64,000 nucleotides of DNA from Chloroflexota bacterium (GCA_012517865.1 JAAYUC010000016.1:1-64000), one strand, 5' to 3'; counted from the first letter of the stretch, positions 17,628 through 27,511 are shown. A program made the numbers and translations. The notes: generated by a model from the sequence alone, not told the origin.

Positions 17628-19010
17628 ATGGAAATGGAAAATCTCGACCAGGCTTACCAGGACACCCTGGATTTTATTTACAGCTTTATCGATTTCAGCA
17701 TGAAGCGGCACCTGGATGACAGCCACCGCTTTTTCAAACTGGACCGCATGCGGCGGATGATGGATTTACTCGGAAACCCGCAGGATAAGTTTTTAAGCAT
17801 CCACGTGGCGGGCACCAAAGGCAAAGGCTCCACCGCCTCTCTCTGCGCGTCCGCACTGCGAGCTGCCGGGTACCGCGTGGGTTTATACACCTCACCACAC
17901 CTGCAGGAGTTTACCGAACGCATCCAAATAAACGGCTGCCAGATTGACCGACAGTCGCTGGTAAACCTCGCCGCCCGAATTCGCCCGCTGACAGAAAAAG
18001 TACCCGATATCACCACGTTTGAACTCACCACGGCGCTCGCGTTTCTCTTCTTCTTCGAAAGCAAGGTGAACATCGCCGTGATAGAAGTCGGGCTGGGCGG
18101 CAGGCTGGACGCCACCAATATCATCAACCCGCTTGTTTCGGTCATCACCCCCATTTCTTACGACCATACCGCCATTTTGGGAAATACGCTGTCCGAGATT
18201 GCGTCTGAAAAAGCCGGCATTATCAAACCCGGCATACCGGTGGTCTTAGCCCCGCAGGCCCCCGAAGCCGGGCAGGAACTGGTGCGTATCGCCCTGGAAC
18301 GCGGTTCGCCGCTGACACGGGCGGACCAGGCATATTCGCTAACCATCAACAGGCATTCTTTGCGGGCGCAGTCTGTAAGCATTGCTGCCCTGGGTGGCAG
18401 CCCTCTGGTGACCGCTTCGCTGGCAGACCCGGAGATTACCCTAACACTGCCTCTTTTAGGCGCGCACCAGGCGCAAAACGCGCTGACAGCGCTGGCAGCT
18501 TTGGACCAGGCCCGCGCGCAGGGGCTGGCGCTCTCCCGGGAGGACGTCCGAAAAGGCTTTGAACAGGTGGTGTGGCCGGCCCGTTTTGAAATCCTGCGCG
18601 AAAATCCGCCTGTGGTCATAGACTCAGCCCACAACGGGGATTCCATGAACCGCCTCAGACAGAGCCTGGATGATTATTTTCCCGGGCAAAAATTCTTGCT
18701 GGTCTTTGGCGCCTCTGCAGATAAGGAATTGGACGCCATGCTGACCGAAATCCTGCCGCGCGTGGAAAGCGTCATCACCACGCTCTCCACCCATCCGCGC
18801 GCCGCGGACCCCGTCAAATTGATGGAACAAATCCGGCCGTACGGCCTGCCAATCGAAGCGGTGAGCCCGGCGGAAGACGCGCTGGCGCTGGCGCTGGCTC
18901 GCGCGGGCACTGACACCGGCATTATCGTGGCTGGCAGCGTTTTCATCGCCGCTGCAGCAAGGGATATCTGGTATTCTGGTCTTAGTCAGGCTGATAAGTC
19001 CGGAGTATAA
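17628..19010 (+). CDS. folC: Folylpolyglutamate synthase / dihydrofolate synthase
   Basis: The protein has 460 residues, slightly longer than most FolC. The ATP loop is GTKGKGSTASL at about 62-72. The family motifs SPHLQEFTERIQING and TTFELTTALAFLFF follow, then EVGLGGRLDATN and ISYDHTAILGNTL. The C-terminal ligase domain begins after LPLLGAHQAQNA and holds DSAHNGDSM (usually DGAHN), the motif that closes on folate. The enzyme joins glutamate to dihydropteroate and tetrahydrofolate in the cytoplasm, keeping folates in the cell. It starts 18 bases after a TATAAT box. A second in-frame ATG lies two codons downstream. It is followed by lon, whose -10 box overlaps the folC stop codon. Confidence 0.93.
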   Translation: MEMENLDQAYQDTLDFIYSFIDFSMKRHLDDSHRFFKLDRMRRMMDLLGNPQDKFLSIHVAGTKGKGSTASLCASALRAAGYRVGLYTSPHLQEFTERIQINGCQIDRQSLVNLAARIRPLTEKVPDITTFELTTALAFLFFFESKVNIAVIEVGLGGRLDATNIINPLVSVITPISYDHTAILGNTLSEIASEKAGIIKPGIPVVLAPQAPEAGQELVRIALERGSPLTRADQAYSLTINRHSLRAQSVSIAALGGSPLVTASLADPEITLTLPLLGAHQAQNALTALAALDQARAQGLALSREDVRKGFEQVVWPARFEILRENPPVVIDSAHNGDSMNRLRQSLDDYFPGQKFLLVFGASADKELDAMLTEILPRVESVITTLSTHPRAADPVKLMEQIRPYGLPIEAVSPAEDALALALARAGTDTGIIVAGSVFIAAAARDIWYSGLSQADKSGV

Positions 19011-19011
19011 T
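19006..19011 (+). promoter_or_regulatory. -10 box of lon, overlapping the folC stop
   Basis: TATAAT shares bases with the folC TAA. The expected leader is about 31 nt with GAGGAG before the GTG start. The -35 is weak. I see no CIRCE or HAIR-type heat-shock operator. Confidence 0.5.
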
Positions 19012-19049
19012 TTCCAGCCCTGTAATAACACTCCGAGGAGTATTTTTTC

Positions 19050-21575
19050 GTGTATCGCGACCCATTTTTCTTTAACCAACTTAACCGGGATGACCCTTTT
19101 CAGGTATCCCGATTTTCGAGCCTGAGCAACCTGCGGAACGTGAAAGACAGAAAACGGGATAAAGAAGGTTTCCTTGTTGGCCCGGCAATCAACCTGGAAG
19201 ATATGCTCATGCTCCCGCACGCGATGGCGCCGCTGACCCTGGTCGATGACCCGGACACCCTAAAGACGCTTCAGGACGCCTATCAAAGCAACCAAACGCT
19301 TTTTGCCTGTTACTCCGCAATGGACCTTAACCTGGAAGATACCCAGGAAAAATATCTTGAGATTGGGCTGGAAGTGGCCGTTGGGAGTTTGATTAACCTC
19401 GATGCCGGCAGGCAGTCTGTCCTTTTGCAGGCCCGTCGCAGAATTAAAGTTGAAGATATCTGGCAGGAAGGCAGCCAGTTGATGATGCGCTGCCGGCCAA
19501 TCAAAGCCCGAAGGAGCAGCGCTGTTGTCCAAACCGCGCTGCGGCGCGCCGTGGTCGATAAGTTTAAAGACTACGCCAATCTGGTGGAGTTCCTCAATGA
19601 CGACGTTGTCGAATACGTCAGCTCAATAGAAGACAGCGGCGACCTGGCGGATATTGTATTATCCACCCTGGACCTGACCGAGGAAGAGCGTCTTGCTTTC
19701 CTGCTGGAAACAGACGGCAGCATCCGCCTGGAAGCAGCCCTGCGCAAATTGATGAATGAGACCCGCCTGTTGGAACTGGAAAACGAAATCCAAAATCGCG
19801 TCCAATCGGAACTTGACCGAAACCAGCGGGAAAACTACCTGCGCGAACAAATCTCCACCCTGCAGCGCGAACTGAACGACGGCAAACCCTCAGATCCAGA
19901 CTATCAGGAGTTGAGTGAGGCCCTGAGCAAAATTAACCTGCCGGAAGAAGCGCGGGAAGCCGCCGAAAAAGAGCTGGAGCGTTTTGCCGCCATGCCTTCA
20001 CTCTCGCCTGAAAGCGGAATGATTCAAACCTACCTGCGCTGGCTGATTGAACTCCCCTGGGATAAGGAAACGCAGGATAACCTCGATATCAACCATGCCA
20101 GGGAGATTCTGGAGAAGAACCACTTCGGGCTCAAGAAAGCCAAAGACCGGATTTTGGAATACCTGGCCGTCCGCAGCCTGAAACCAAAACGAAACCGACA
20201 GCCCATCTTGTGTTTTGTCGGTCCTCCTGGAACAGGGAAAACCTCTTTGGGCAAATCCATCGCCGACGCGCTGGAACGCAGCTTCGTGAGAGTCTCGTTG
20301 GGAGGCGTTCATGACGAAGCGGAAATCCGGGGGCACCGCCGGACGTATCTTGGCGCGCTGCCCGGCCGCATTCTGCAAACCATGCGCAAAGCCGGGACGA
20401 TTAATCCGGTCTTCATGCTGGATGAAATCGATAAACTCAGTGCGGATTTTCAGGGCGATCCAGCCGCCGCTTTGCTGGAAGTTCTGGACCCCGAGCAGAA
20501 CTATGCCTTCTCCGACCATTACCTTGAAGTCGCCTACGACCTCTCCAAGGTGCTGTTCATCACCACTGCCAATACAGTTTCCACCATCCCGCCCGCGCTG
20601 CTGGACCGTATGGAGTTAATTGAATTTCCTGGCTATATTCTGGAAGAGAAGGTGGCCATCGCCAGGCAGTTTCTCATCCCAAAACAACTGGAAGAAACCG
20701 GCCTGGAAGAGGAGCCAATCCATTTCTCGGCGGAGGCATTGCAGGCAATCATCGAGGGATATACCTACGAAGCCGGCGTCCGCAATCTTGAGCGCGAGAT
20801 TGGTTCTGTCCTCCGAAAAATCGCGCGCATGAAATCTGAAGGGAAAAGTTTCCCATTGGAAATTAGCGCGGACTTCGTCTCCGAACTGCTTGGGCCGGCG
20901 GAATTCTTCCCGGCGGTAGCGGAGCAAAATGACGAAATTGGAATGGCAACAGCCATTGCCTGGACGGAGAACGGCGGCGAAATTATGCCGGTTGAAGTGC
21001 TGGTCATCGAAGGCAAAGGCAACCTGCAGATGACCGGGCAGATTGGCGAAATCATGCAGGAGTCCGCTCAGGCTGCCCTGTCTTATCTCAAGTCCAAGCA
21101 AGAGACCTTCCAGATACCAACTGACTTTTTTGAGGAAATGGATATTCATATTCATGTCCCTGAAGGCTCAATCCCGAAAGACGGCCCAAGCGCCGGCATC
21201 ACGCTGGCGACCGCCCTCACCTCGGCCGTGCTGGGTGTGCCGGTACGGCACGAAGTCGCGATGACAGGCGAAATCACCCTGCGCGGCAGAGTGCTGCCAG
21301 TTGGCGGGGTGCGGGAGAAAGTCCTGGCAGCCAGCCGTTCCGGCATCCGCACCGTGCTGCTGCCGCGCAAAAATGAGAAAGACCTGCGCGAGATTCCGCC
21401 TCAGGTATTGAGCAAGCTCCAGATTGTCCTCGTGGACCACATGGACCAGGTTCTGGAAGCGGCACTGGCAGATAAGCCCATCAACCGCAAACCCAAACCA
21501 TCCGCCTCCCGCGGAAGAAAGAAAAAAAGCGCGCCTGACCAGCAGGACGCGCCCAAATCACCACAGGAGGGTTAG
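19050..21575 (+). CDS. lon: ATP-dependent Lon protease (LonA)
   Basis: The protein has 841 residues and a GTG start after CTCCGAGGAG. The N-terminal LON substrate-binding domain (about 45-245) begins [13 protein letters not shown] coiled-coil linker (about 250-330) follows, then the AAA+ domain with Walker [11 protein letters not shown] near 392, Walker [12 protein letters not shown] and the sensor region. The protease domain carries the catalytic Ser in [12 protein letters not shown] and Lys in [11 protein letters not shown]. The C-terminus ends in a basic Lys/Arg tail. Lon is a hexameric cytosolic protease that removes misfolded and regulatory proteins. The stop is two bases from the end of the convergent sepIVA-like gene, so the two 3' ends abut with no room for a separate terminator. 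Confidence 0.96.
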   Translation: MYRDPFFFNQLNRDDPFQVSRFSSLSNLRNVKDRKRDKEGFLVGPAINLEDMLMLPHAMAPLTLVDDPDTLKTLQDAYQSNQTLFACYSAMDLNLEDTQEKYLEIGLEVAVGSLINLDAGRQSVLLQARRRIKVEDIWQEGSQLMMRCRPIKARRSSAVVQTALRRAVVDKFKDYANLVEFLNDDVVEYVSSIEDSGDLADIVLSTLDLTEEERLAFLLETDGSIRLEAALRKLMNETRLLELENEIQNRVQSELDRNQRENYLREQISTLQRELNDGKPSDPDYQELSEALSKINLPEEAREAAEKELERFAAMPSLSPESGMIQTYLRWLIELPWDKETQDNLDINHAREILEKNHFGLKKAKDRILEYLAVRSLKPKRNRQPILCFVGPPGTGKTSLGKSIADALERSFVRVSLGGVHDEAEIRGHRRTYLGALPGRILQTMRKAGTINPVFMLDEIDKLSADFQGDPAAALLEVLDPEQNYAFSDHYLEVAYDLSKVLFITTANTVSTIPPALLDRMELIEFPGYILEEKVAIARQFLIPKQLEETGLEEEPIHFSAEALQAIIEGYTYEAGVRNLEREIGSVLRKIARMKSEGKSFPLEISADFVSELLGPAEFFPAVAEQNDEIGMATAIAWTENGGEIMPVEVLVIEGKGNLQMTGQIGEIMQESAQAALSYLKSKQETFQIPTDFFEEMDIHIHVPEGSIPKDGPSAGITLATALTSAVLGVPVRHEVAMTGEITLRGRVLPVGGVREKVLAASRSGIRTVLLPRKNEKDLREIPPQVLSKLQIVLVDHMDQVLEAALADKPINRKPKPSASRGRKKKSAPDQQDAPKSPQEG

Positions 21576-21576
21576 G

Positions 21577-22050
21577 TTATTCAGTTTCTTCAGGCGGAGT
21601 GTTTTGTACCTCTGCCTGAAGTGTTTTGATGCCGTTGCGCACCTGCGCCAGGATGCGGTTCATTTCCGCTTCCAGTTTCGTCAGTGTTTCCACCACATAA
21701 CGGTCGGCATCCCGTTGGGTCTGCGCGGCTTCCCGACGGGCCTGTTCGGTAATTTGCTCTGCTTTGGCCTGTGCCGCGAGAAAAACCTCGCTTTTCTCAA
21801 TCATCTTTTCGCTCTTCTCGCGCGCCAATGCCAGAGTGCGGTTAGCTTCTTCCTGCGCCTGCGCCAGAATGCGGTCTTTCTGGGCAATGATTTGCTGAGA
21901 CTTTTTAATATCATCGGGGATGGAAATGCGCATTTGGTCGATGATATCCATAAAGGCATTCTCATCCACAACCACGCTGCGGCTTAATGGAATGGGCCGG
22001 CTATTATTGAACAGTTCTTCCAAACGGTCTACCAGGTGAAGGATATCCAT
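21577..22050 (-). CDS. SepIVA/DivIVA-like coiled-coil division protein
   Basis: The start is the ATG at 22050, after ACGGAGAAAGAT. The track start at 22098 has no ribosome site. The protein has 157 residues. A conserved-looking N-terminal segment (HLVDRLEELFNNSRPIPLSRS ... IIDQMRISIP) is followed by an unbroken coiled coil to about 140 rich in Ala, Glu, Gln and Lys. The N-terminal pattern, in which two short helices are separated by a P-x-S/T-x-x-x-V segment and followed by DxI..AIP-like residues and a Q..L..A...A heptad run, resembles mycobacterial SepIVA as I remember it. Adjacency to coaD also recalls actinobacterial order. By that match it may organise membrane or septum growth. An ATP synthase b-like stalk is a weaker alternative. 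Confidence 0.65.
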   Translation of the reverse strand: MDILHLVDRLEELFNNSRPIPLSRSVVVDENAFMDIIDQMRISIPDDIKKSQQIIAQKDRILAQAQEEANRTLALAREKSEKMIEKSEVFLAAQAKAEQITEQARREAAQTQRDADRYVVETLTKLEAEMNRILAQVRNGIKTLQAEVQNTPPEETE

Positions 22051-22182
22051 ATCTTTCTCCGTGAATACTGATGAATGCGCGTTAATCCAGTTTATCATGA
22101 ATTAAGGGCTTAAGCGAAATCTTTTTCCTGCCCCGGTCGGCTCCGATAAATACGCCGCAGTGCGACATCTGTAATCGTTGGT

Positions 22183-22707
22183 TTAGTCCTTCAACGAAGT
22201 TCCCGGCACCACTGTCTGATTGTGGCCTAAGATTCGGAATTTATCCCGCAGTGCCGCCTGAACGTAATCCGGAACCATGCTGGAAACGTCGCCGTCCAGT
22301 GAGGCGATTTCCTTGACTGTGCTTGAGGAGAGGAAGGTGTTTTGCTCGGTGGTAATCAGCGCGATGACGTCAATATCCGCTTCCAGACGTTTGTTTGCCA
22401 GCGCCATGCGGAACTCATACTCAAAATCCGAGAAAACGCGCAGTCCTCTTACGATTGCCTTTGCGCCAATTTCTCTCGCAAAGCTCACCGTGAGCACCTG
22501 GTACCCAACGACGCTCACATTGGGCAGTCCCTCCATAGCCCGTTCGACCAATGCTATCCGCTCCTCAGGACTGAACAGCAGCGATTTAATCGGTTTATCG
22601 TAGACAGCCACCACCACTTCATCAAACAAACGCGCCGCGCGGCGGGCGATATCAATATGTCCGTAGTGGATAGGGTCAAAAGTTCCAGGAAATAATACTT
22701 TTGTCAT
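22183..22707 (-). CDS. coaD: Phosphopantetheine adenylyltransferase
   Basis: The protein has 174 residues. The nucleotidyltransferase fold starts VLFPGTFDPIHYGHIDIA, with the HxGH motif as HYGH near 18-21. The second motif, FLSSSTVKEIA (consensus ISST/S), is near 126-136. The middle region RGLRVFSDFEYEFRMALANKRL is the standard CoaD signature for pantetheine binding. The enzyme adds AMP to 4'-phosphopantetheine, the fourth step of coenzyme A synthesis, as a cytosolic hexamer. Its ATG overlaps the recG stop by one base (TGATG), so the pair is coupled. A tail of about 13 residues (QTVVPGTSLKD) is longer than usual. Confidence 0.96.
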   Translation of the reverse strand: MTKVLFPGTFDPIHYGHIDIARRAARLFDEVVVAVYDKPIKSLLFSPEERIALVERAMEGLPNVSVVGYQVLTVSFAREIGAKAIVRGLRVFSDFEYEFRMALANKRLEADIDVIALITTEQNTFLSSSTVKEIASLDGDVSSMVPDYVQAALRDKFRILGHNQTVVPGTSLKD

Positions 22708-25187
22708 CAGCTCACATCTCCATTACCGCCAGCAGACGGCCAGAAATTTTCAACAGCGCGTTTCAGCGCCTGGTTTTCTTCAGAGGTCAGCTCCGGATCT
22801 TGCGCCAGTAGTTGTTCAGCAATCGCGCGGGCTTTTTGTATCAAACGCACATCTGCCAGGTTGGCCATTTTCAGGTCCACAAATCCTGCCTGCCTGGTGC
22901 CCAAAAAGTCTCCCGGTCCGCGCTGTTGGAGGTCTTTTTCCGCCAGGACAAAACCGTCATTGGTCTGGGTCATCACAGCCAGCCGTTCATTTTCTGCTGA
23001 ACTATCGCTTTCGGGAATGAGAACGCAGAAAGACTGCGCGTCTCCTCTGCCAACGCGGCCGCGGAACTGATGCAGCTGCGCCAGGCCAAATCGGTTTGCC
23101 CCCTCAATCACCATGATTGTGGCGTTGGGAACGTCCACACCCACTTCAACCACGGACGTGGAAACGAGGATGTCATACTCTCTATTTCGAAAGGCCAGCA
23201 TCACAGCGTCTTTATCCGCCGGTTTCATTCTTCCGTGTACCAAACCAACCTTCAGGTGCGGGAAAGCTTCTTCCTGCAGGCGCTGCTGTTCTTCCACGGC
23301 CGCCCTGACTTCCTCGTTTTCGCCCTGTTCCACCAGAGGATAGATAATAAAGGCCTGATGGCCAGCCTGAACCTGTTCCTCAATCATTTCATAAACGGCG
23401 TGGCGTTCGTACGGATATGCTATGCGGGTCTCGATTGGAAGTCTGCCAGCAGGCATTTCATCCATGATGCTCACATCCAAATCCCCAAATATCGTCAGCT
23501 GCAAAGAGCGGGGGATTGGCGTGGCAGTCATCACCAACAGGTGCGGGTTGTTCCCTTTCGCGCGTAAGGCTGCGCGCTGCTGCACCCCAAAGCGGTGCTG
23601 TTCGTCTACCACAACCATCTGCAGATTCTGAAAGCTGACCGGCTCCTCGATCAGGGCGTGCGTGCCCACCAGAAGTTTAACATAGCCGTCTTGCAGGCCT
23701 GTAAGGATTTGGCGGCGTTCTGCCGCGCTGGTATCGCCGGTTAGCAAGCGCACCTGGTCGGGGGCAAGAAAGGCGGGGTGCGCCCCGTGCGTTTCGGTAA
23801 GCAGGCTCCGAATCGTCCGGTAGTGCTGCTCCGCCAGAATTCCCGTAGGGGCCATAAGCGCGGCCTGCCCGCCTCCCTCAATTACAATGGACATACCCAA
23901 TACCGCGACAATCGTCTTCCCCGAGCCCACGTCGCCCTGCAGCAGGCGGTTCATGGGGTGCGGGCTGGCCACATCTTTGCGAATCTCTTCCAACGCTCGC
24001 GTCTGCGCGTTGGTCAAGGCATACGGCAGCCCCTGTACGCGCTCTTTCAGCCAGGCGTCGCTCACGGAGAACGGCGTGCCGGTCAGGTCCTGCCATTGTC
24101 TTTTCTGGCGGATTACCCCGACCTGCAATAGGAAAATCTCATCAAAGGCGAAACGCCTTTGCGCTGCCCTCAGGTGTTCGTGTGAATCAGGAAAGTGAAT
24201 TTGCGCCAGCGCTTCCGGAAGCGGAATCACCTGCGCTCTTTCGCGCACCGCCTCGGGTAAAAATTCCGGCACCCGCGCTGCCCAGAACTGCGAAACATTG
24301 AATTGCGTCTTGCGCAGCCAGCGCTGAGAGATTTGCGCGCTGAGCGGATAAACCGGCACAATCCGGTTAGTATTCAACTGCTGCTGGTCTACGGACTCGT
24401 AATCGGGGTGGAACATCGCCAGCCTGCCGCTGCTGGTTTCCACCTTGCCAGAGATGGTGATGAACATTCCAATCTTCAGGTAGCGCTGCACGTAGGTCTG
24501 GTTAAACCAGATGAGCCGCAGCACGCCGGTGGCATCCGAAACAATTACCTCCGTCACGAGCTTTCCTCTGCCGGTACGCATTGTCCTGATATCCACCACT
24601 TTCGCGAGAATTGTTACCTCCTCGCCGTAGCGCAGCTGCTGAATGGATTTCAGCTGCGAATAATCATCGTAACGGCGGGGAAACAGGTAGAGTAAATCCT
24701 TTATGGTAAACACATTCAGTTTTTCCAGGTTTTTTGCCTGTTTTTCCCCAATGCCGCGGATTTTTACCACCGGCGCGTTCAACCCGGCATTCGAAGTATC
24801 CAGCAGTGCTGCTCCGCCCAACTTGCGGGATACCTGATTCAACGGGCTTTTTGTATGAGCAGCATCGCGCGGCTTTTCCTGGGGCGCGGGCGCGTCATGC
24901 TTGCGCGGTTCGGGCGGTGGTGTTTCCAGCGCGCTTAAATCCGGAATTTGCAGAAGCGCGGCAATTTCCAGCAGCGTTTGCCGGCGGGCGGCTGAATCCA
25001 ACGTGTGGTAAGCTGCCAGCTTTTCAGCCACCGATGGAATGAGCCGCTCTGACAAACCGGCTTCCCGGGCGTCAGAAAGCCAGGCTTCGCTCAGCCGTTT
25101 CATGCCCCCGTAGACAGCCTTATCCAGAAAGCCCTGACTGGCTTCCAGACGGAAAATTTTCCCGTATTTTTCGCTGATATTTGCCAT
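22707..25187 (-). CDS. recG: ATP-dependent DNA helicase RecG
   Basis: The protein has 826 residues, longer than the usual 680-700 because of an N-terminal extension of about 130 residues. The wedge/OB domain lies near 190-290 (YGEEVTILAKVVDIR ... LIWFNQTYVQRYL), preceded by IRGIGEKQAKNLEKL, a helix-hairpin-helix-like stretch. Helicase motifs: Walker A QGDVGSGKTIVA, DEQH box VVDEQHRFGVQQR, TATPIPRSL, and motif VI QFRGRVGRG. The C-terminal GPGDFLGTRQAGF is the RecG TRG hairpin. RecG regresses stalled forks and migrates branched DNA. A possible -10 (TATCAT) 11 bases upstream of the ATG would give a very short leader. There is no Shine-Dalgarno sequence. Confidence 0.95.
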   Translation of the reverse strand: MANISEKYGKIFRLEASQGFLDKAVYGGMKRLSEAWLSDAREAGLSERLIPSVAEKLAAYHTLDSAARRQTLLEIAALLQIPDLSALETPPPEPRKHDAPAPQEKPRDAAHTKSPLNQVSRKLGGAALLDTSNAGLNAPVVKIRGIGEKQAKNLEKLNVFTIKDLLYLFPRRYDDYSQLKSIQQLRYGEEVTILAKVVDIRTMRTGRGKLVTEVIVSDATGVLRLIWFNQTYVQRYLKIGMFITISGKVETSSGRLAMFHPDYESVDQQQLNTNRIVPVYPLSAQISQRWLRKTQFNVSQFWAARVPEFLPEAVRERAQVIPLPEALAQIHFPDSHEHLRAAQRRFAFDEIFLLQVGVIRQKRQWQDLTGTPFSVSDAWLKERVQGLPYALTNAQTRALEEIRKDVASPHPMNRLLQGDVGSGKTIVAVLGMSIVIEGGGQAALMAPTGILAEQHYRTIRSLLTETHGAHPAFLAPDQVRLLTGDTSAAERRQILTGLQDGYVKLLVGTHALIEEPVSFQNLQMVVVDEQHRFGVQQRAALRAKGNNPHLLVMTATPIPRSLQLTIFGDLDVSIMDEMPAGRLPIETRIAYPYERHAVYEMIEEQVQAGHQAFIIYPLVEQGENEEVRAAVEEQQRLQEEAFPHLKVGLVHGRMKPADKDAVMLAFRNREYDILVSTSVVEVGVDVPNATIMVIEGANRFGLAQLHQFRGRVGRGDAQSFCVLIPESDSSAENERLAVMTQTNDGFVLAEKDLQQRGPGDFLGTRQAGFVDLKMANLADVRLIQKARAIAEQLLAQDPELTSEENQALKRAVENFWPSAGGNGDVS

Positions 25188-25188
25188 G

Positions 25189-25247
25189 ATTGAGGATAAT
25201 GATACCCGATTCTCTCGCAGCTCAGCAGCTTCTACATTGAGGATAAT
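25189..25247 (-). promoter_or_regulatory. recG start region with a 12-bp direct repeat
   Basis: ATTGAGGATAAT occurs at 25189-25200 and again at 25236-25247, 47 bp apart. On the minus strand each copy holds ATTATCCTCAAT preceded by an AT-rich -10-like element (TATCAT at 25204-25199). It may be a promoter duplication or a binding site. Confidence 0.35.
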
Positions 25248-25270
25248 AAAGCGGGTTCAGGTTTGACCGT

Positions 25271-25301
25271 AAAAGAAAAAACCGGCAGCGCTGCCGGTTT
25301 T
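25271..25301 (-). terminator. Intrinsic terminator after fakA
   Basis: Perfect 24-bp palindrome AAAACCGGCAGC / GCTGCCGGTTTT, followed on the minus strand by more T's (TTCTTTT). The stem also reads well on the plus strand. Confidence 0.85.
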
Positions 25302-25315
25302 AGTAGACTTTTTGG

Positions 25316-26998
25316 TTACTCAATCGCCACGATTAGTTGATAGTAGGGCTGCCCGCCGTCGTGAACTTCCACTTCGTGGTCGGGATAGCGTTCGCGAACT
25401 TTATCCACCATCTGGTTGACGCGCGGAAGTGTCATGCCTTCACCATAGAAGAGCGTTATCCGCTCATAGTCCTCCACTTTCGCGGCAGTTAAGAGTTGGG
25501 TCAGCGCATCATCAACCGTATCCGTGGAAATAATCAATTTTCCATCCAGCAAGGCAATGACGCTGTTTTTCTCCACATGCACGTCGTCAATCGTGACATC
25601 GCGGGTCGCGGTAGTGATTTCGCCTGTGTGCACTTCGGTGATTGCTTCCAGCATGGATTCTTCATTCTCTGCCAGCGTGCCTTCCGGCAGCAAACGCAGC
25701 ATGGCGGCAAACCCCTGCGGCGCGTTGCGGGTCGGGATGACAACGATTTGTTTCACGCTGACCTTTGCCGCGTTTTGTGCCGCCAGGATTATGTTTTTAT
25801 TGTTGGGAAGGATGATAATTTTATCCGTGGGAAGATTCTCAAAAGCGGCGACAATTTCCTTAACGCTCGGATTCATCGTCTGCCCGCCGGACACAACCGC
25901 CGCGGCGCCCAGGCTGGCGAAAATGCGCGTCAGGCCTTCACCGGGGGAAACTGCCACTACCGCGACCTGCCCCGGTTCAACCGGCGCGAATTTCACTTTT
26001 GCGGTTTCTTCTTTTTGAGAATTCATCTGGTCCTGTAAATTTTCCATCGCGATTTTCTTTACAATACCCAGATTTTCCGTGTACTCAATTGGAGCGTAAC
26101 GCTTATCCAGAGGTACGTGGATATGCATGCGGTAAATTCCGTCGCCTTCGCCGACCTGAATGCTGGTGCCAATTTCGCTCAAACCGTTGTAATATGCTTC
26201 AAGGGAAAAATCCGGGTGAGGCGCGAAGTCAATCACGACTTCATAGTCCTGGCCTTCTTCCACTGTTTCCAGGGTGTTGGCGAGGTCTAATTCAGAGAGC
26301 GGCTTAACGACAGCTGTGGAGACATCCAGCGACTTTCCTTCCAGTAAACGGAGCATGCCTTCAAAGATATAAAACAGCCCGGTTCCGCCAGAATCTACCA
26401 CGCCGGCCTGTTTAAGAATTGGCAGGAGTTCCGGCGTGCGCCTGACGCTCTCCTCGCCCGCGGTGACAATCGTAATCAGCAAGTCGCTGAGCTTGGAATC
26501 CGGTTTGATACTGGTCTCTACCGCGGCGGTAATATCCTTGATGACTGTCAGAATTGTGCCTTCCACCGGCCGCACGACACCTTTATAGGCCGTGTTGCGA
26601 GCTTCTTGCAGCGCTCGGACAAAAAGCGCGCTGTCCATCGTTTCGTAGTGGTCCAATGCGCGCGAAAAGCCGCGCCAAATCTGTGAAAGTATTACGCCCG
26701 AATTACCGCGCGCGCCCATCAGGGCGCCCTGCGCGAAAGTGTGCGCCATTTCGCCCACGTTCTTTGTCACTTTGGATTCAGCTTCGGTAAAAGCTGCCTG
26801 CATGGTCAGCACCATATTGGTGCCGGTATCCCCGTCGGGAACAGGAAATACGTTTAGAGAGTTGACATGCTGCTGGTTGGTTGTCAGCCAGATAAGACCG
26901 GCTTCGAACAACAACTTTAAACCTTCGCCATCCAATGGGGACTGAACCAGGCGGTGCCGTTCAGCCTCAGATAGAATGGCTATCGTCTTTCCATTCAT
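25316..26998 (-). CDS. fakA: Fatty-acid kinase FakA-like (DAK2-domain protein YloV)
   Basis: The protein has 560 residues. The DakL-type kinase domain (about 20-220) carries the nucleotide/Mg motif FPVPDGDTGTNMVLTM near 51-66 and ARGNSGVILSQIWRGF near 95-110. The middle domain has DSGGTGLFYIFEGM. The C-terminal EDD/DegV-like part (about 330-560) includes IILPNNKNIILAAQNAAK, a common YloV signature. In Gram-positive bacteria FakA phosphorylates fatty acids presented by a FakB protein, for phospholipid synthesis. No fakB gene is in this window. It follows the Asp23-family gene by 31 bp, the same order as yloU-yloV in Bacillus. The ATG is preceded by CGAGGTTTT. Confidence 0.9.
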   Translation of the reverse strand: MNGKTIAILSEAERHRLVQSPLDGEGLKLLFEAGLIWLTTNQQHVNSLNVFPVPDGDTGTNMVLTMQAAFTEAESKVTKNVGEMAHTFAQGALMGARGNSGVILSQIWRGFSRALDHYETMDSALFVRALQEARNTAYKGVVRPVEGTILTVIKDITAAVETSIKPDSKLSDLLITIVTAGEESVRRTPELLPILKQAGVVDSGGTGLFYIFEGMLRLLEGKSLDVSTAVVKPLSELDLANTLETVEEGQDYEVVIDFAPHPDFSLEAYYNGLSEIGTSIQVGEGDGIYRMHIHVPLDKRYAPIEYTENLGIVKKIAMENLQDQMNSQKEETAKVKFAPVEPGQVAVVAVSPGEGLTRIFASLGAAAVVSGGQTMNPSVKEIVAAFENLPTDKIIILPNNKNIILAAQNAAKVSVKQIVVIPTRNAPQGFAAMLRLLPEGTLAENEESMLEAITEVHTGEITTATRDVTIDDVHVEKNSVIALLDGKLIISTDTVDDALTQLLTAAKVEDYERITLFYGEGMTLPRVNQMVDKVRERYPDHEVEVHDGGQPYYQLIVAIE

Positions 26999-27029
26999 AA
27001 AACCTCGATAAACAATTAAGTAATGATGC

Positions 27030-27386
27030 CTAATCCGGATTGCTGATTCTGAGGCCGCGCACGTGCACGTTCACCCGAATCACAGGAATGCCCATTGTTT
27101 TTTCAACGTTGTATTTCACAGCCTCCGCGACAGAATCGGTCACTGTTTTAATGCGCAAGCCGTATTCAATTACCAGATACACATCCAGGTAAAGACCTTC
27201 GTCGTCAGCTGTCACATTGATGCCGTAAGAACTGTTCCTGCGTAAGAGCTGACCGGCAGCCTCGAAAACATTTGCCGGGGCAAGGCTGATAACGCCGTAA
27301 GATTGCAGAGCAGCATGCCGCGCAACGGATTTAATCGCTTGTGGGAGAATATAAATTCGTCCTAATGGATTTTGCTGACTTGTCAT
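27030..27386 (-). CDS. Asp23/Gls24 family envelope-stress protein (YloU-like)
   Basis: The protein has 118 residues and a single Asp23 domain. It starts LGRIYILPQAIKSVARHAALQSYGVISL (the family usually has GVVGL) and ends with VIRVNVHVRGLRI, the typical V-x-V-x-V-x-G-V/L strand. No membrane segment is present. In Firmicutes, Asp23 proteins lie under the membrane and respond to cell-wall stress, and YloU precedes the FakA homologue. Here it also precedes fakA, which supports orthology. It is divergent from rpmB with 125 bp between the two start codons. Confidence 0.9.
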   Translation of the reverse strand: MTSQQNPLGRIYILPQAIKSVARHAALQSYGVISLAPANVFEAAGQLLRRNSSYGINVTADDEGLYLDVYLVIEYGLRIKTVTDSVAEAVKYNVEKTMGIPVIRVNVHVRGLRISNPD

Positions 27387-27416
27387 TTTCAGTTTTCTCT
27401 CTTCTCTAATCGCGAC

Positions 27417-27445
27417 TTGATTCTTGTGCCAATGTGTGATATTAT
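27417..27445 (+). promoter_or_regulatory. Promoter of rpmB
   Basis: TTGATT, 17-bp spacer, TATTAT. The leader would be about 60 nt. GAAAGGAAA precedes the ATG. A second -10-like TATACT lies near 27488. Confidence 0.6.
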
Positions 27446-27511
27446 CATCGACTGCTTGGGTCGGTCAATCCTTCCCAACCTCGACATTATACTGTATGAA
27501 AGGAAATCGAG

